From positions 1 through 64,000 of the forward strand of contig NZ_JANCMW010000015.1 in assembly GCF_029207565.1 (NCBI RefSeq): DNA of 64,000 nt, read 5' to 3'. This DNA is from Marinobacter iranensis (lineage in GTDB: Bacteria; Pseudomonadota; Gammaproteobacteria; Pseudomonadales; Oleiphilaceae). Numbering within the stretch: position 1 is the stretch's first letter; each line of letters starts with the position of its first letter. This document shows, piece by piece, positions 24,171 to 34,800 of the stretch. The position numbers were made by a program, and so were the translations under genes. The notes below the pieces were generated by a model. It did not search any database and was not told the origin of the DNA. It saw only the letters and a program-made list of their open reading frames with translations.

Positions 24171-27100
24171 TTAACCGAACCAGCGCCTTGCGTTGCGGAA
24201 CATCCGGATCCAGGGAGCATCTTCTCCCCACTCACGAGGATGCCAGGAAAGCTGGGAGGTACGGAATACCCGCTCGGGATGGGGCATCATGATAGTGACC
24301 CGGCCATCCCTTGTGGTAACGCCGGTAATGCCCGCCTCCGAGCCATTGGGATTGTAGGGATAACGCATGGTGACCTCACCGCGGTTATCCACGTAGCGCA
24401 GGGCAACCAGTTCGCTATCGTTTAGTTGGTCTGCAGACGTACCGGCCGGGAACTCAACCCTGCCCTCGCCATGGGCAACTGCAATCGGCATCCTGGAGCC
24501 CGCCATACCGTCCATAAAGGCCGACGGAGAAGCAGGCACCTCGGCCATCACCAACCGGGCCTCGAACTGCTCCGACTGGTTGCGCACGAACCGTGGCCAA
24601 CCCTCACTGCCTGGGATCAGTTCATGCAGGTTGGACAGCATCTGACAGCCATTGCAGACGCCCAGGGCCAGGGTATCCTGGCGATTGAAGAAGGCTGCGA
24701 ACTGGTCGCGGACCCGGTCACTGAACAGGATGGACTTGGCCCAGCCCTCACCGGCGCCCAGCACGTCCCCGTAGGAGAAGCCGCCACAGGCTACCAGGCT
24801 GTTGAACCCTTCCAGGGAGACACGGCCGGACAGCAGGTCGCTCATGTGCACATCCACGGATTCGAAGCCGGCACGATCAAAGGCGGCGGCCATCTCAACC
24901 TGGCCATTAACGCCCTGCTCCCTCAACACCGCCACCCGCGGCCTGGTGCCTTTATTAATGTACGGTGCGGAGATATCGTCGCCGATGTCGAATGTCAGCT
25001 CTGCATGAAGACCGGGGTCATCGTTATCCAGAAGGTTGTCGAACTCCTCCTGGGCGCAGTCGGCGTTGTCACGGAGAGATTGCACCCGATAGCTGGTCTC
25101 GGCCCAAAGACGCTGAAGCTCGGAGCGCGGCCGGGAAATGACTTCCTGACCTTCAAAACTGTAGCGGATACGGTCATCCTGATTAAGCGTACCGATGACC
25201 GACGTGTGATCGCCAAGCCCCGCTGCCGAGAATTGCTGAAGAACGAAAGGGGTTTCCTCACGGCGCACCTGGATAACGGCACCAAGTTCCTCGTTAAAAA
25301 GTTCACGAGGGAGCTGGGAGGTATCTTCAGCAAAGCCATCCAGCTTGATGTCGATACCGGTGTGCCCTGCAAAGCTCATCTCCGCCAGCGTTACAAACAG
25401 GCCGCCGTCCGACCGATCGTGGTACGCCAGCAGTTTGCCGTCCCCGTTCAGGCCCTGGATTACCGCGAAAAACGCCTTGATATCTTCCGGGTCGTCCAGG
25501 TCCGGGGCCACCGCGCCCACCTGTCGGTAAACCTGCGCCAGTGCGGAACCCCCCAGGCGATTCTGGCCCGCCGCCAGATCAATCAGGATCAGGTCCGTCT
25601 CGCCGGCATCGGTGGCCAGTTGCGGCGTCAATGTGCGGTCCACATCGGTCACCGGCGCAAAGCCACTGATAATAAGCGATAACGGAGCGGTGACACTCTT
25701 CTGCTCACCGCCATCCTCTTCCCAGACGGTTTTCATGGACATGGAATCCTTGCCCACCGGGATGGTAATCCCCAGGGCCGGGCATAGCTCCATGCCGACA
25801 GCACGGCAGGTTTCGTAGAGGTTTTCGTCTTCACCCGGATGCCCCGCAGCCGCCATCCAGTTGGCGGACAGACGGATATCCGACAGCCTGGCAATGGGTG
25901 CCGCCGCCAGGTTGGTGATGACCTCGCCAACCGCCATACGGCCAGACGCCGGCGCATCAATCACCGCAACCGGCGTGCGCTCACCCATAGCCATGGCTTC
26001 GCCCGTTTTCACATCGAACGACGAGGAGGTTACTGCCACATCACTGACCGGTACCTGCCAGGGGCCCGCCATCTGGTCGCGGGCGACAAGACCGGTAATG
26101 GTGCGATCGCCAATGGTAATCAGGAAGTTCTTGGAGCCCACGGATGGCAACCTCAGAACCCGGCCTACCGCTTCGTTGAGATCGATTTTGGTGGAATCGA
26201 AAATGGGTTTGGTGAACGATGAACGCGAAACACTGCGGTGCATACGAGGCGGCTTGCCGAACAGAACGTCCATCGGGAGATCAACCGGACGGTCGTCGAA
26301 ATAGGAATCCCCGAGCTCAAGATGATGGGCCTCGGTGGCTTCGCCGATCACCGCATAGGGACAACGCTCACGGCGGCACAACGCATCAAACTGCTCCAGG
26401 TTCTCCGGCGCAACCGCCATCACGTAACGTTCCTGGGACTCGTTACACCAGATTTCCAGGGGCGACATGCCCGGCTCGTCGCTGGGAATGTCCCGCAGCT
26501 CAAAACGGCCACCACGGCCGCCGTCTTTAACAAGCTCCGGCATGGCATTGGACAGGCCACCGGCCCCAACGTCGTGGATAAAGCAGATGGGGTTGTCGTC
26601 GCCCATCTGCCAGCACCGATCAATCACTTCCTGGCAGCGGCGTTCCATTTCCGGGTTATCCCGCTGAACCGAGGCAAAATCCAGGTTTTCGTTACTGGAG
26701 CCGGAATCCATGGACGAGGCCGCGCCACCACCCAGACCAATCAGCATGGATGGGCCGCCAAGGACAATCAGCTTGGCACCCACAGGAATGTTGCCTTTTT
26801 CCACATGGCTGGCCCTGATATTACCGAGGCCGCCGGCAATCATGATGGGCTTGTGATAGCCGCGCACTTCGTCGCCATCGGCACCGGGCACTATTTCCTC
26901 AAAGGTACGGAAATACCCCGTCAGGTTCGGGCGCCCGAATTCATTGTTAAAGGCAGCGCCACCGATCGGCCCTTCAATCATGATGTCCAGCGGCGAGGCA
27001 ATCCGGTCAGGCTTGCCATAACGCAATTCCCATGGCTGCGGGTCATCCGGAAGGTTGAGGTTGGACACCGTAAACCCGGTAAGACCTGCCTTGGGCTTTG

Positions 27101-28076
27101 AACCGCGACCGGTCGCACCCTCATCGCGAATTTCCCCGCCGGAACCGGTTGCCGCCCCCGCTGCCGGAGCAATCGCCGTAGGGTGGTTATGGGTTTCCAC
27201 TTTCATCAGGATGTGGATATCTTCCTCATGATAGCGATACACTCCGGACCCGGGTTCCGGGAAGAAACGGCCACCACGGCTGCCGGCAATCACCGACGCA
27301 TTGTCCTTGTAGGCCGAAAGCACGCCTTCGCTGTTCATCTCGAAGGTGTTTCGGATCATCGCGAACAGGGATTTTTCCTGGCCCTCGCCATCGATATCCC
27401 AGGAGGCGTTAAAAATCTTGTGACGGCAGTGCTCCGAGTTGGCCTGGGCGAACATCATCAGTTCAACGTCGGTGGGGTCCCGCTCCAGGTCCGAGAACGA
27501 CTTGACCAGGTAATCAATTTCGTCTTCCGCCAGTGCCAGACCAAGTGAACGGTTGGCATCAGCCAATGCCTGCCGGCCTCCAGACAATATCGGTATGCGG
27601 TTAAGGGTGCGGGGCTCATCGGTGTGGAACAACAATTCCGCGCCGCCCATCTCGTGAAACACCTTCTGGGTCATTCGGTCATGAAGCAGCGCCGCGATCT
27701 TCTCTCGTTGCTCAAGGCCAAGCTTGCGGCTGGCTTTCACGTAGTAGGCTATGCCGCGCTCAATACGACGAATCTGCCGTAGACCGCAGTTACGCGCTAT
27801 ATCCGTTGCCTTGCTTGACCAGGGCGACAGGGTCCCCGGACGTGGCACCACCAGGAACAGCACGCCGTCCGGCTCTTCCGCAGGGACACTGGGGCCGTAT
27901 GTCAGCAGGCGGTCAAGAACAGCCTGATCCGACTCGGAAAGCGGAAACTCCAGATCCGTGAAGTGCATGAACTCGGCGTACACATGGTCCACTTCAGGCA
28001 CGATGGCCTGAATACGGGAGTGCAGCTTGCGGGAGCGGAAGGGCGAGAGCGCAGGAGCGCCGCGAAGTTCAAGCAT
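24171..28076 (-). CDS. purL: Phosphoribosylformylglycinamidine synthase
   Basis: The large single-chain PurL (1301 aa from the ATG at 28076, close to the 1295 aa of E. coli) converts FGAR, glutamine and ATP to FGAM. The start is set at [15 protein letters not shown] because the 45 upstream in-frame residues do not resemble the family. Visible parts are the N-terminal PurS-like domain, [27 protein letters not shown], and the C-terminal glutaminase with [11 protein letters not shown] as nucleophile and [10 protein letters not shown]. It is monocistronic, with its own terminator. Confidence 0.96.
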   Translation of the reverse strand: MLELRGAPALSPFRSRKLHSRIQAIVPEVDHVYAEFMHFTDLEFPLSESDQAVLDRLLTYGPSVPAEEPDGVLFLVVPRPGTLSPWSSKATDIARNCGLRQIRRIERGIAYYVKASRKLGLEQREKIAALLHDRMTQKVFHEMGGAELLFHTDEPRTLNRIPILSGGRQALADANRSLGLALAEDEIDYLVKSFSDLERDPTDVELMMFAQANSEHCRHKIFNASWDIDGEGQEKSLFAMIRNTFEMNSEGVLSAYKDNASVIAGSRGGRFFPEPGSGVYRYHEEDIHILMKVETHNHPTAIAPAAGAATGSGGEIRDEGATGRGSKPKAGLTGFTVSNLNLPDDPQPWELRYGKPDRIASPLDIMIEGPIGGAAFNNEFGRPNLTGYFRTFEEIVPGADGDEVRGYHKPIMIAGGLGNIRASHVEKGNIPVGAKLIVLGGPSMLIGLGGGAASSMDSGSSNENLDFASVQRDNPEMERRCQEVIDRCWQMGDDNPICFIHDVGAGGLSNAMPELVKDGGRGGRFELRDIPSDEPGMSPLEIWCNESQERYVMAVAPENLEQFDALCRRERCPYAVIGEATEAHHLELGDSYFDDRPVDLPMDVLFGKPPRMHRSVSRSSFTKPIFDSTKIDLNEAVGRVLRLPSVGSKNFLITIGDRTITGLVARDQMAGPWQVPVSDVAVTSSSFDVKTGEAMAMGERTPVAVIDAPASGRMAVGEVITNLAAAPIARLSDIRLSANWMAAAGHPGEDENLYETCRAVGMELCPALGITIPVGKDSMSMKTVWEEDGGEQKSVTAPLSLIISGFAPVTDVDRTLTPQLATDAGETDLILIDLAAGQNRLGGSALAQVYRQVGAVAPDLDDPEDIKAFFAVIQGLNGDGKLLAYHDRSDGGLFVTLAEMSFAGHTGIDIKLDGFAEDTSQLPRELFNEELGAVIQVRREETPFVLQQFSAAGLGDHTSVIGTLNQDDRIRYSFEGQEVISRPRSELQRLWAETSYRVQSLRDNADCAQEEFDNLLDNDDPGLHAELTFDIGDDISAPYINKGTRPRVAVLREQGVNGQVEMAAAFDRAGFESVDVHMSDLLSGRVSLEGFNSLVACGGFSYGDVLGAGEGWAKSILFSDRVRDQFAAFFNRQDTLALGVCNGCQMLSNLHELIPGSEGWPRFVRNQSEQFEARLVMAEVPASPSAFMDGMAGSRMPIAVAHGEGRVEFPAGTSADQLNDSELVALRYVDNRGEVTMRYPYNPNGSEAGITGVTTRDGRVTIMMPHPERVFRTSQLSWHPREWGEDAPWIRMFRNARRWFG

Positions 28077-28228
28077 GATCAAAACCTGTACGCGCGAAAC
28101 TGGGAGCCGAGGCACGCATCCTGTGGCGCCGGAGCGTCTGGTAACAGGAAAATGCCGGCCATCTGAAAGGCCGCAATGATACTTGAAACGGGCACCGGGA
28201 TACAGCGCCAAAAGGTTATAAACCGTCC

Positions 28229-28257
28229 ACTATAATTTACATTGTTTTGCACATTAA
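28229..28257 (-). promoter_or_regulatory. Candidate purL promoter
   Basis: On the minus strand TTAATG (complement of 28252-28257), 17 bp and TATAGT (28229-28234) form a weak sigma-70-like promoter about 150 nt before the purL start. No PurR-type palindrome was recognised. The whole divergent gap 28077-28475 between purL and mltF shows no gene; this is the only candidate signal I could pick out. Confidence 0.3.
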
Positions 28258-28475
28258 TTGAGCAGATTCATTGACCGTCCAGGCATGAGCGGGGATCATT
28301 ACAGATGGGCCAGGGAGGCTCCGTAATGAGTGAACATCGGTTAGACTTCTCGCAACCGCGCTGACATGCAAGTGGCCGCAAGGTGACAGGGTGCGAGTGA
28401 GGGTAATTGAGGGTGATCGGTCACCCGGGGATTCACCGTAACACTCAGCGTCCTGCATCAAGGGAGTTCAGGAAT

Positions 28476-29996
28476 TTGCCAAAACACCGTCATCAGCCGT
28501 TTACGGCCATAGCAAAATACAGCTGCCTGCTGGCATTTGCCCTGGCAGCCGTTGGATGCTCAAGGCCCAGCACCCTCCAGGAAATCCGCTCCGAGGGTGT
28601 GCTCCACGTCATCACCAGGAATGCCCCGTCGGTCTACTTTGAAGGTCGCGATGGTCCCACCGGTTATGATTACGAACTGGCGCGTCTGTTTGCAAAGGAT
28701 CTGGGTGTCGAACTCAAGGTACGTGTTGCGGAAGATAACACCAGTGTGCTGTCGGTACTCGATCAGGACTATGCTCACATTGGCCTGGCCGGGCTGTCCT
28801 CCCGTCCCGATTTCCAGCAACGTTACCACAAGGTTCCCAATGGCATCGAAGCCGAATCCGTGGTGATCTACAACCGCGAGATTGATCGACCGGAATCCCT
28901 GGAGGACCTTGCGGGACGGACCCTTCACCTGGTGGCAGACAGCAACCACGAACATCAGTTGGAGCAGCTCCGAGCCCAAAACGGCGGCCTGGAGTGGACA
29001 GTGCATGCCGGGCTGGACGCAGCGGGCATACTCGCCCGTGTTGAATCCGGTGAGTTCCCACTGGCCATTGTCTCCTCCAACGAGTTGGAGCTGAACCACG
29101 TCTTTTTCCCCATGGTCAAGAGCACCTTCAGCCTTGGAGAGCCGGAGCCACTGTTGTGGCTGTTCCCCGATGAGCAGGACCGAAGTCTGGCGCGGGCGGC
29201 AAAGCAGTTCATCGACAAGCTACGGAAAAACGGCACTCTCGCGCATATTTCCGAGCGTTTCTATGGGCACCTCGACCGGTTGGATTATGTCGGCGCGCGG
29301 ACATTCGTCCACCATGTAGAGAACCGCCTGCCCAAATACGAAAACCTGTTCCGAGATTATGCCGCTGCCTACGACCTGGACTGGCGACTGCTGGCGGCCA
29401 TGGGCTATCAGGAGTCCCACTGGCGTCCCAACGCCGTCTCCCCCACCGGAGTTCGCGGCCTGATGATGTTGACACGGAACACCGCCAGCCATATCGGTAT
29501 CAACAATCGCCTCGACGCCGAGGAGAGTATTCAGGGCGGAGCCAAGTACTTCACCATCGTCCACCGGAGAGTACCCGACCACATCCCGGAACCAGACCGC
29601 ACCTGGTTTGCCCTGGCTTCCTATAACGTTGGTTGGGGCCACGTTCAGGATGCCCGCAGGCTGACCGAAGATGCCGGCAAGAATCCGGACCGTTGGATGA
29701 ACGTCAAGGAATTCCTGCCATTGCTGACCCAGAAGGAGTGGTACTCCAAGACGCGGTTCGGCTACGCCAGGGGCCACGAGCCGGTGATCTACGTTCAGAA
29801 TATACGCCGCTACTACGACTTCCTGGCCTGGCTGACAGAGCCCACCGAGGTGGCTGAAACCCCGGAGAAGCCCTGGTTCAAGGAACTGGAAGGCATGGAA
29901 AAGATTATCGGACCCGTCAGCGGTGAGGGAACGGAGGAGGAGGAGGCCAGAGCGTCGCTGCCGAAGGAGCTTGGCTTCGTTCCGCCAACGCTATAG
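28476..29996 (+). CDS. mltF: Membrane-bound lytic murein transglycosylase F
   Basis: MltF is a lipoprotein with a periplasmic solute-binding-like regulatory domain followed by a lytic transglycosylase domain that cleaves peptidoglycan. I favour the TTG start at 28476: AGGGAG lies 9 nt upstream and the protein then begins with a short basic segment and a lipoprotein signal ending AAVGC (lipid-carrying Cys28). An in-frame ATG at 28407 would add 23 unrelated residues. The catalytic glutamate is Glu313 in MGYQESHW, followed by SPTGVRGLMML. It overlaps the convergent recX gene by 6 bp. Confidence 0.92.
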   Translation: MPKHRHQPFTAIAKYSCLLAFALAAVGCSRPSTLQEIRSEGVLHVITRNAPSVYFEGRDGPTGYDYELARLFAKDLGVELKVRVAEDNTSVLSVLDQDYAHIGLAGLSSRPDFQQRYHKVPNGIEAESVVIYNREIDRPESLEDLAGRTLHLVADSNHEHQLEQLRAQNGGLEWTVHAGLDAAGILARVESGEFPLAIVSSNELELNHVFFPMVKSTFSLGEPEPLLWLFPDEQDRSLARAAKQFIDKLRKNGTLAHISERFYGHLDRLDYVGARTFVHHVENRLPKYENLFRDYAAAYDLDWRLLAAMGYQESHWRPNAVSPTGVRGLMMLTRNTASHIGINNRLDAEESIQGGAKYFTIVHRRVPDHIPEPDRTWFALASYNVGWGHVQDARRLTEDAGKNPDRWMNVKEFLPLLTQKEWYSKTRFGYARGHEPVIYVQNIRRYYDFLAWLTEPTEVAETPEKPWFKELEGMEKIIGPVSGEGTEEEEARASLPKELGFVPPTL

Positions 29997-30458
29997 CCGC
30001 TGTTCCAACGCGTTTTCCACCTGCTCCGCAGAAAACCCCCTTCTGGCCAGAAACCGGGCCTGACGCGCTTTTTCGTCCCAGTCGTCGCGGATATCGCCAA
30101 GCCCGAACCGTTTTTCACGTAGCAATGTGGCCCTGTCAGACCAGTCCGCGTCAGTCATCTCCCGGACACAGGCGGGCGTCTCATGAATACCCCTTTGCTG
30201 GAGATCAGACAGGATTCTTAACGGCCCGTAGCCAAGATCGATCCGCTGCCGGGCATAGATATCCGCGAATCGTTCATCACTCAGCCAGCCCTCGGTTTCA
30301 TAATCGTCCAGAACCTGTTCAATCACATCGGACTCTATCTTTCGTTGCCTCAGTTTCAGGGCGAGCTCCAGGCGGCTGTGCTCCCTTCGGGCAAGCAGAC
30401 GCAATGCCGCGGAACGGGCCTTCTGTTCCTGATCTTCCTGATTTGTTTCTTTTCCCAT
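29991..30458 (-). CDS. recX: RecX regulatory protein
   Basis: RecX (155 aa) limits RecA filament growth. It shows the three tandem helical repeats of the family, with ALRLLARREHSRLELALKL, ETEGWLSDERFADIYARQR, and GPLRILSDLQQRGI. recA is not beside it in this window, although the two are adjacent in many gammaproteobacteria. Bases 30459-30642 up to the next gene hold nothing definite. Confidence 0.88.
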   Translation of the reverse strand: MGKETNQEDQEQKARSAALRLLARREHSRLELALKLRQRKIESDVIEQVLDDYETEGWLSDERFADIYARQRIDLGYGPLRILSDLQQRGIHETPACVREMTDADWSDRATLLREKRFGLGDIRDDWDEKARQARFLARRGFSAEQVENALEQRL

Positions 30459-30642
30459 TCAGACTCTTCCCGCAAATGCCGACAAAACGCTAGACTAGCC
30501 TCCACCTGATACAGCTGCCTGTTAAATCAGGGGATCAATCAGCTGACGCACCCGGCATCCGGAATACCGGATAAGGCCGATGGTCGGTGCCTGAGTACTT
30601 TGCCGGCACCGGGAACTGGTTTCAATATCAAAGGATAACCCG

Positions 30643-33108
30643 ATGGCTGCATTCATCCAGAAACTGTTTGGAAATCGCAAGGCGACCGCGACCGCCGCCC
30701 CCGCGCGCAAGGAGCCCACGCCCGAAGACACTGAAAAGCTGAACAAACAGGATGATCAGCGTGAACAGCAGCAAAAGGCGCTGAAGTCTGACCCAAGCCA
30801 GGGGATCCTTGAGGAACTGGCCACGGGCGGTCTGACTGCCGGGATCCGCAACGAAGCGGCCGAAGCACTCAGTGACAAAGCCGCCCTTCAGCGTGTCCAG
30901 AAGATCGCGAAAGGCAAGGACAAAAGCGTCTATCAGGCCGTCCGCCAGAAACTACAGCGGATACGTGAAGAGGAAGAGCGGCAACAGAGGCTGGCCGAGA
31001 ACATTCAGACCATCGTACGCAACGCCGTTGAACAGGCCCGCAGCGACGATACCAAACTCTTTGAGGCGCGGCTGGAGGCCCTGTTGCAAAAGTGGGCCGA
31101 GGTAGAGTCGAAGGCCTCCCAGGACCAAACCACCGAGTTTCTACAGGCTGTCCACCAGTGCCGCGAGCGCCTCCGCGAGATGCAGGCGGAAAAAAACCAG
31201 CTCAGACAGCAGCAGGAACAGCGCAATCAGCGCGCAGAGACCCTCACTCTGCTGGAAAACACCCTCGACGAACTGAAGAACCAGGATCCGGACCTGGACC
31301 CGTCGCTCTCCTCCCTGGATGCGCTGCAGAAAACCCAGGAAAACCGCTGGCTGGAGGCAACCCACGACACTCAGGTAGACAAGCAGGAGCAAAAATCCTA
31401 CGAAAACCTGATGCAATCGCTGCGGGCCTATATCTCGGCCGTCAAGCGCCTGGGACAACATCGGGAGGACATCGCCGCTCTGCAGAATCCCACTGAAGAC
31501 GACACCGACGACGGCACGGCCAACAAAGCCAGAGAAGTTCTCGAAGCGATAGATTGGCCCCGGGATTTCCGGCGCCCAACCATGCTCGATGCCCTGAACC
31601 GCATCGCCGGCAAGCCTCGCCCCGCGCGCGCCGAAAAGCCGGACACCGAGGAACAGAAAAAGCTGGCCGACACGCTGCGGCAAACCCTTGATAAGCTGGA
31701 ATCCGCCCTGGAAGCCAAACAGTTGAAGGAATCCCGCCAGCTTTTCAAGACCGCCCAACAGCAGGCCAAGGCTCTTGACCATCGCCACGGTAAAGCCTTG
31801 CAACCAAGGATGCACCTGCTGGGAGGGCAACTTCGCGAACTGACTGATTGGCAGGGCTTTGCCACACGCCCGAAGCAGGTTTCCCTGTGCGAGCAGATGG
31901 AATACCTGGCAAACCAGCCCATGGAACCGGAAGCCAAGGCCGAGCGCATCAAGGAATTCCAAAACGAATGGCGAGACCTGGGCGGCTCCTCTGATCGCGA
32001 CTTGTGGTCGCGGTTCAAGCAGGCCTCGGACCTGGCCTATGAGCCCTGCAAGGCCTATTTCTCCGCCAAATCCGGACTGAAAACCGCGAATCTCGAAACC
32101 CGCAAGGCTATTTGCGAGCAACTGAGCACCTTTCTCGAGAATGCGGACTGGAGCAGCATGGACTGGAAAACGGCGGAACGCATCCACCAGACCGCCCGGG
32201 AAGAGTGGAAAGCGGCCTGGCCCGTTGAATTCCGCGACAATCGCCCGGCTCAGAAGCAGTTCGACGATCTGCTCAAACAGATTGAGGAACCACTGGACAC
32301 CGAGCGCAGGAAAAACGAAGCCCTCAAACAGGACATCGTTGAACGGGCGGAAACCCTGGTGGACCATGAGCCTCTGGGTGAAGCCATGAACCAGGCCAAG
32401 TCACTGCAGGCGGAATGGACCAGCATTGGCATCACTCGTCACCGCGAGGACAGGAAGCTTTGGCAGGCGTTCCGCAAAGCTTGCGATCAGATCTTTGCGA
32501 GACGGGACGCCCGCAAGAACGAGCAGGAACAGCTTGCTCGGGAAGCGGATGAAAAGGCGGAACCCGTAATCGCCAGTAGTAAATCCGCGAGTAGTGAGAA
32601 CAGCCTGGAAGACCTGGAAGGTACCCTGGCTGAACTCAGCACACTGAGCAGCGAGCCGATGTCTGCAGGTATCCGGGAGCAGGTCAACAACGAGCGCAAC
32701 CGTCTCTCAGGGCTTATCTCCAATCGTAAACTGGAGGAGCAGATCGAAACCTGGAAAAGCTGGATTGCAGCCAGAGGCACAAGCACCCTGGACAGCAATG
32801 CCCTGCCCGACCACTGGGCTGACCTGGCCGCAAACGTAGGCCAGCCGGATCCAGTGGAACTGGTTATCCGGGCGGAGATCCTGGCGGAAGTAGCGTCTCC
32901 GGCTGAAGACCAGGGCCGTCGCATGGAAATCCAGGTACAGCGACTGGCCGAGGGTATGGGCAATGCCTCCTCCGGTCACGACAAGTCACGGCAACTGGAA
33001 ATGCTGGTTGCCAACTGGTGCCTGGTGCAACCGGTGGATGTGGTGAGCGAGCCCCTGGCCCGGCGACTTGGCCTGGCACTGGAGGCTGTTCTGGGGCGTG
33101 AGCGTTAA
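30643..33108 (+). CDS. DUF349 domain coiled-coil protein
   Basis: This 821-aa, strongly charged protein consists mostly of predicted helix rich in Gln, Glu, Lys and Arg. Repeated DUF349-like units can be recognised by a W-R-D/W-K-x-A pattern (FQNEWRDLGGSSDRDLWSRFK, AREEWKAAWPVE, LQAEWTSIGITRHREDRKLW). No enzymatic motif was seen. Family function is unsettled. The gene is apparently monocistronic and ends in an intrinsic terminator that lies within the convergent comFB coding region. Confidence 0.85.
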   Translation: MAAFIQKLFGNRKATATAAPARKEPTPEDTEKLNKQDDQREQQQKALKSDPSQGILEELATGGLTAGIRNEAAEALSDKAALQRVQKIAKGKDKSVYQAVRQKLQRIREEEERQQRLAENIQTIVRNAVEQARSDDTKLFEARLEALLQKWAEVESKASQDQTTEFLQAVHQCRERLREMQAEKNQLRQQQEQRNQRAETLTLLENTLDELKNQDPDLDPSLSSLDALQKTQENRWLEATHDTQVDKQEQKSYENLMQSLRAYISAVKRLGQHREDIAALQNPTEDDTDDGTANKAREVLEAIDWPRDFRRPTMLDALNRIAGKPRPARAEKPDTEEQKKLADTLRQTLDKLESALEAKQLKESRQLFKTAQQQAKALDHRHGKALQPRMHLLGGQLRELTDWQGFATRPKQVSLCEQMEYLANQPMEPEAKAERIKEFQNEWRDLGGSSDRDLWSRFKQASDLAYEPCKAYFSAKSGLKTANLETRKAICEQLSTFLENADWSSMDWKTAERIHQTAREEWKAAWPVEFRDNRPAQKQFDDLLKQIEEPLDTERRKNEALKQDIVERAETLVDHEPLGEAMNQAKSLQAEWTSIGITRHREDRKLWQAFRKACDQIFARRDARKNEQEQLAREADEKAEPVIASSKSASSENSLEDLEGTLAELSTLSSEPMSAGIREQVNNERNRLSGLISNRKLEEQIETWKSWIAARGTSTLDSNALPDHWADLAANVGQPDPVELVIRAEILAEVASPAEDQGRRMEIQVQRLAEGMGNASSGHDKSRQLEMLVANWCLVQPVDVVSEPLARRLGLALEAVLGRER

Positions 33109-33371
33109 TCCTCCCGCTTATGGCTTTTAACGAATGCCCTGGCCTCCCGAACGGCGGCCAGGGCGTTTTTTTTCATGGTTTCGAGTTCACCGTCAGCAAG
33201 ATAGAACATCATATCGATGCTGTGCCGATAATATTTGGCAGGTAGTCTGTTCAGGGCCACGCACATCACATCGGTCAGGTAATCCTGACTGTCACCATCT
33301 TCCTTCGATTCATCAATGGCTTCCGCAACCAGCGGCTCGTAAAAGTTATCAATGGCATCTCTCAGGGACAT
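33105..33371 (-). CDS. ComFB-family late competence protein
   Basis: This 88-aa protein resembles ComFB: LRDAIDNFYEPLVAEAI, then DYLTDVMCVALNRLPAKYY, which contains the family's D-x-x-x-A-L-N-x-L-P-x-x-Y core. The ATG at 33371 is chosen over a longer frame because CAGGAG lies just upstream. ComFB domains have been linked to competence and c-di-GMP binding in some bacteria; no such claim can be made here. The last codon region overlaps the DUF349 gene by 4 bp. Confidence 0.8.
   Translation of the reverse strand: MSLRDAIDNFYEPLVAEAIDESKEDGDSQDYLTDVMCVALNRLPAKYYRHSIDMMFYLADGELETMKKNALAAVREARAFVKSHKRED
33136..33173 (+). terminator. Intrinsic terminator inside the comFB coding region
   Basis: GCCCTGGCC (33136-33144) and GGCCAGGGC (33156-33164) form a perfect 9-bp stem with an 11-nt loop, followed by eight T residues (33166-33173) in the plus direction. 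It begins 28 nt after the DUF349 stop codon. Because comFB runs the other way over the same bases, the hairpin also encodes part of the Ala-rich C-terminal helix of ComFB. Confidence 0.9.
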
Positions 33372-33559
33372 CGTATTGCTCCTGCTTGTGATGGGTACCT
33401 GACTACACCATAGAACCACCACCCCGAAATGTCATGACCTGAGTGAGCAGTTTCGCCAATTCGATTGGCAGCGCACGTCATTACCCACCCCGGCCGCAAA
33501 CCGCTATGGTTACCCTTTGGAATGCTATTCCCGAGTCAACGACAAACAGAGGACAGGAA

Positions 33560-34768
33560 ATGACCACCGAAGCCTATATCTTCGATGCGGTTCGCACGCC
33601 GCGCGGGCGCGGCAAGAAAGACGGTTCCCTTCACAGCGTCAAGCCCATCACGCTGCTGACCACCGTTCTGAAAGCACTGCAGGAGCGGAACAGCCTGGAC
33701 ACCGCCCAGGTGGACGACATCGTTATGGGCTGCGTCACCGCCGTTGGTGACCAGGGAGCGGATATTGCCAAGACCGCGGCCCTGGCAGCGGACTGGGACG
33801 AAGTGGTGGCCGGCGTCACCCTTAACCGCTTCTGCGCCTCTGGCCTTGAAGCAGTCAACCTGGCGGCCATGAAGGTACGCTCCGGCTGGGAAGACCTGGT
33901 GGTTGCCGGTGGCGTCGAGTCCATGTCCCGGGTACCCATGGGTTCCGACGGTGGCGCCTGGGCAACGGACCCTGCCACTAACCTGCACACCGGATTCATG
34001 CCCCAGGGGATCGGCGCGGACCTGATCGCCACACTGGAAGGCTTTAGCCGGGAAGATGTGGACGGATTTGCTGTGAAATCCCAGCAAAAAGCCGCCAACG
34101 CCTGGGAAAAGGGCTACTTCGCCAAGTCCATCATCCCTGTCACCGACCAGAACAGCGTGATGATCCTCGATCGCGACGAGCATGTTCGCGGCAATACCAC
34201 GGTGGAATCCCTGTCCGGCCTCAAGCCCTCTTTCCAGATGATGGGGGAAATGGGCTTCGATGGCGTCGCCCGTGAAAAGTACCACTACGTGGAGAAAATC
34301 AACCACGTACACCACGCCGGCAACTCCTCCGGCATCGTAGATGGGGCCACCGCCCTGCTGATCGGCAGCGAAGCCAAGGGCAAGGCCATGGGGCTCAGAC
34401 CCCGCGCCCGCATCCTGGCAACAGCGGTCACCAGCACCGACCCCACCATCATGCTGACAGGCCCTGCCCCGGCCGCCCGCAAGGCGCTGGAAAAAGCCGG
34501 TATGACAGCGGGCCAGATCGACCTGTTTGAAGTGAACGAAGCCTTTGCTTCCGTGGTGATGCGTTTCCAGCGGGAATTGTCGGTTCCCGACGAGAAAGTG
34601 AACGTCAACGGCGGCGCCATCGCCATGGGGCACCCCCTGGGAGCCACCGGTGCCATGATCCTGGGCACCCTGCTCGACGAACTGGAGCGGAGAGAACTGC
34701 GTTACGGCCTGGCCACCCTGTGTGTGGGTGGCGGAATGGGTATTGCCACCATCATCGAGCGCGTCTGA
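33560..34768 (+). CDS. Acetyl-CoA C-acyltransferase (thiolase)
   Basis: This 402-aa thiolase has the nucleophilic Cys92 in [12 protein letters not shown], the general-base His358 in [11 protein letters not shown] and Cys388 in TLCVGGGMG. The ATG at 33560 follows AGGA; the frame is open further upstream but without family resemblance. It lies 32 bp before a multifunctional hydratase/dehydrogenase gene, forming a beta-oxidation pair. FadI-like by order and pairing, although substrate chain length cannot be told. It could also cleave acetoacetyl-CoA produced from the mutase pathway. Confidence 0.92.
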   Translation: MTTEAYIFDAVRTPRGRGKKDGSLHSVKPITLLTTVLKALQERNSLDTAQVDDIVMGCVTAVGDQGADIAKTAALAADWDEVVAGVTLNRFCASGLEAVNLAAMKVRSGWEDLVVAGGVESMSRVPMGSDGGAWATDPATNLHTGFMPQGIGADLIATLEGFSREDVDGFAVKSQQKAANAWEKGYFAKSIIPVTDQNSVMILDRDEHVRGNTTVESLSGLKPSFQMMGEMGFDGVAREKYHYVEKINHVHHAGNSSGIVDGATALLIGSEAKGKAMGLRPRARILATAVTSTDPTIMLTGPAPAARKALEKAGMTAGQIDLFEVNEAFASVVMRFQRELSVPDEKVNVNGGAIAMGHPLGATGAMILGTLLDELERRELRYGLATLCVGGGMGIATIIERV

Positions 34769-34800
34769 GCCGACCATTGATTCTGAGAGGAGAACCGAAC

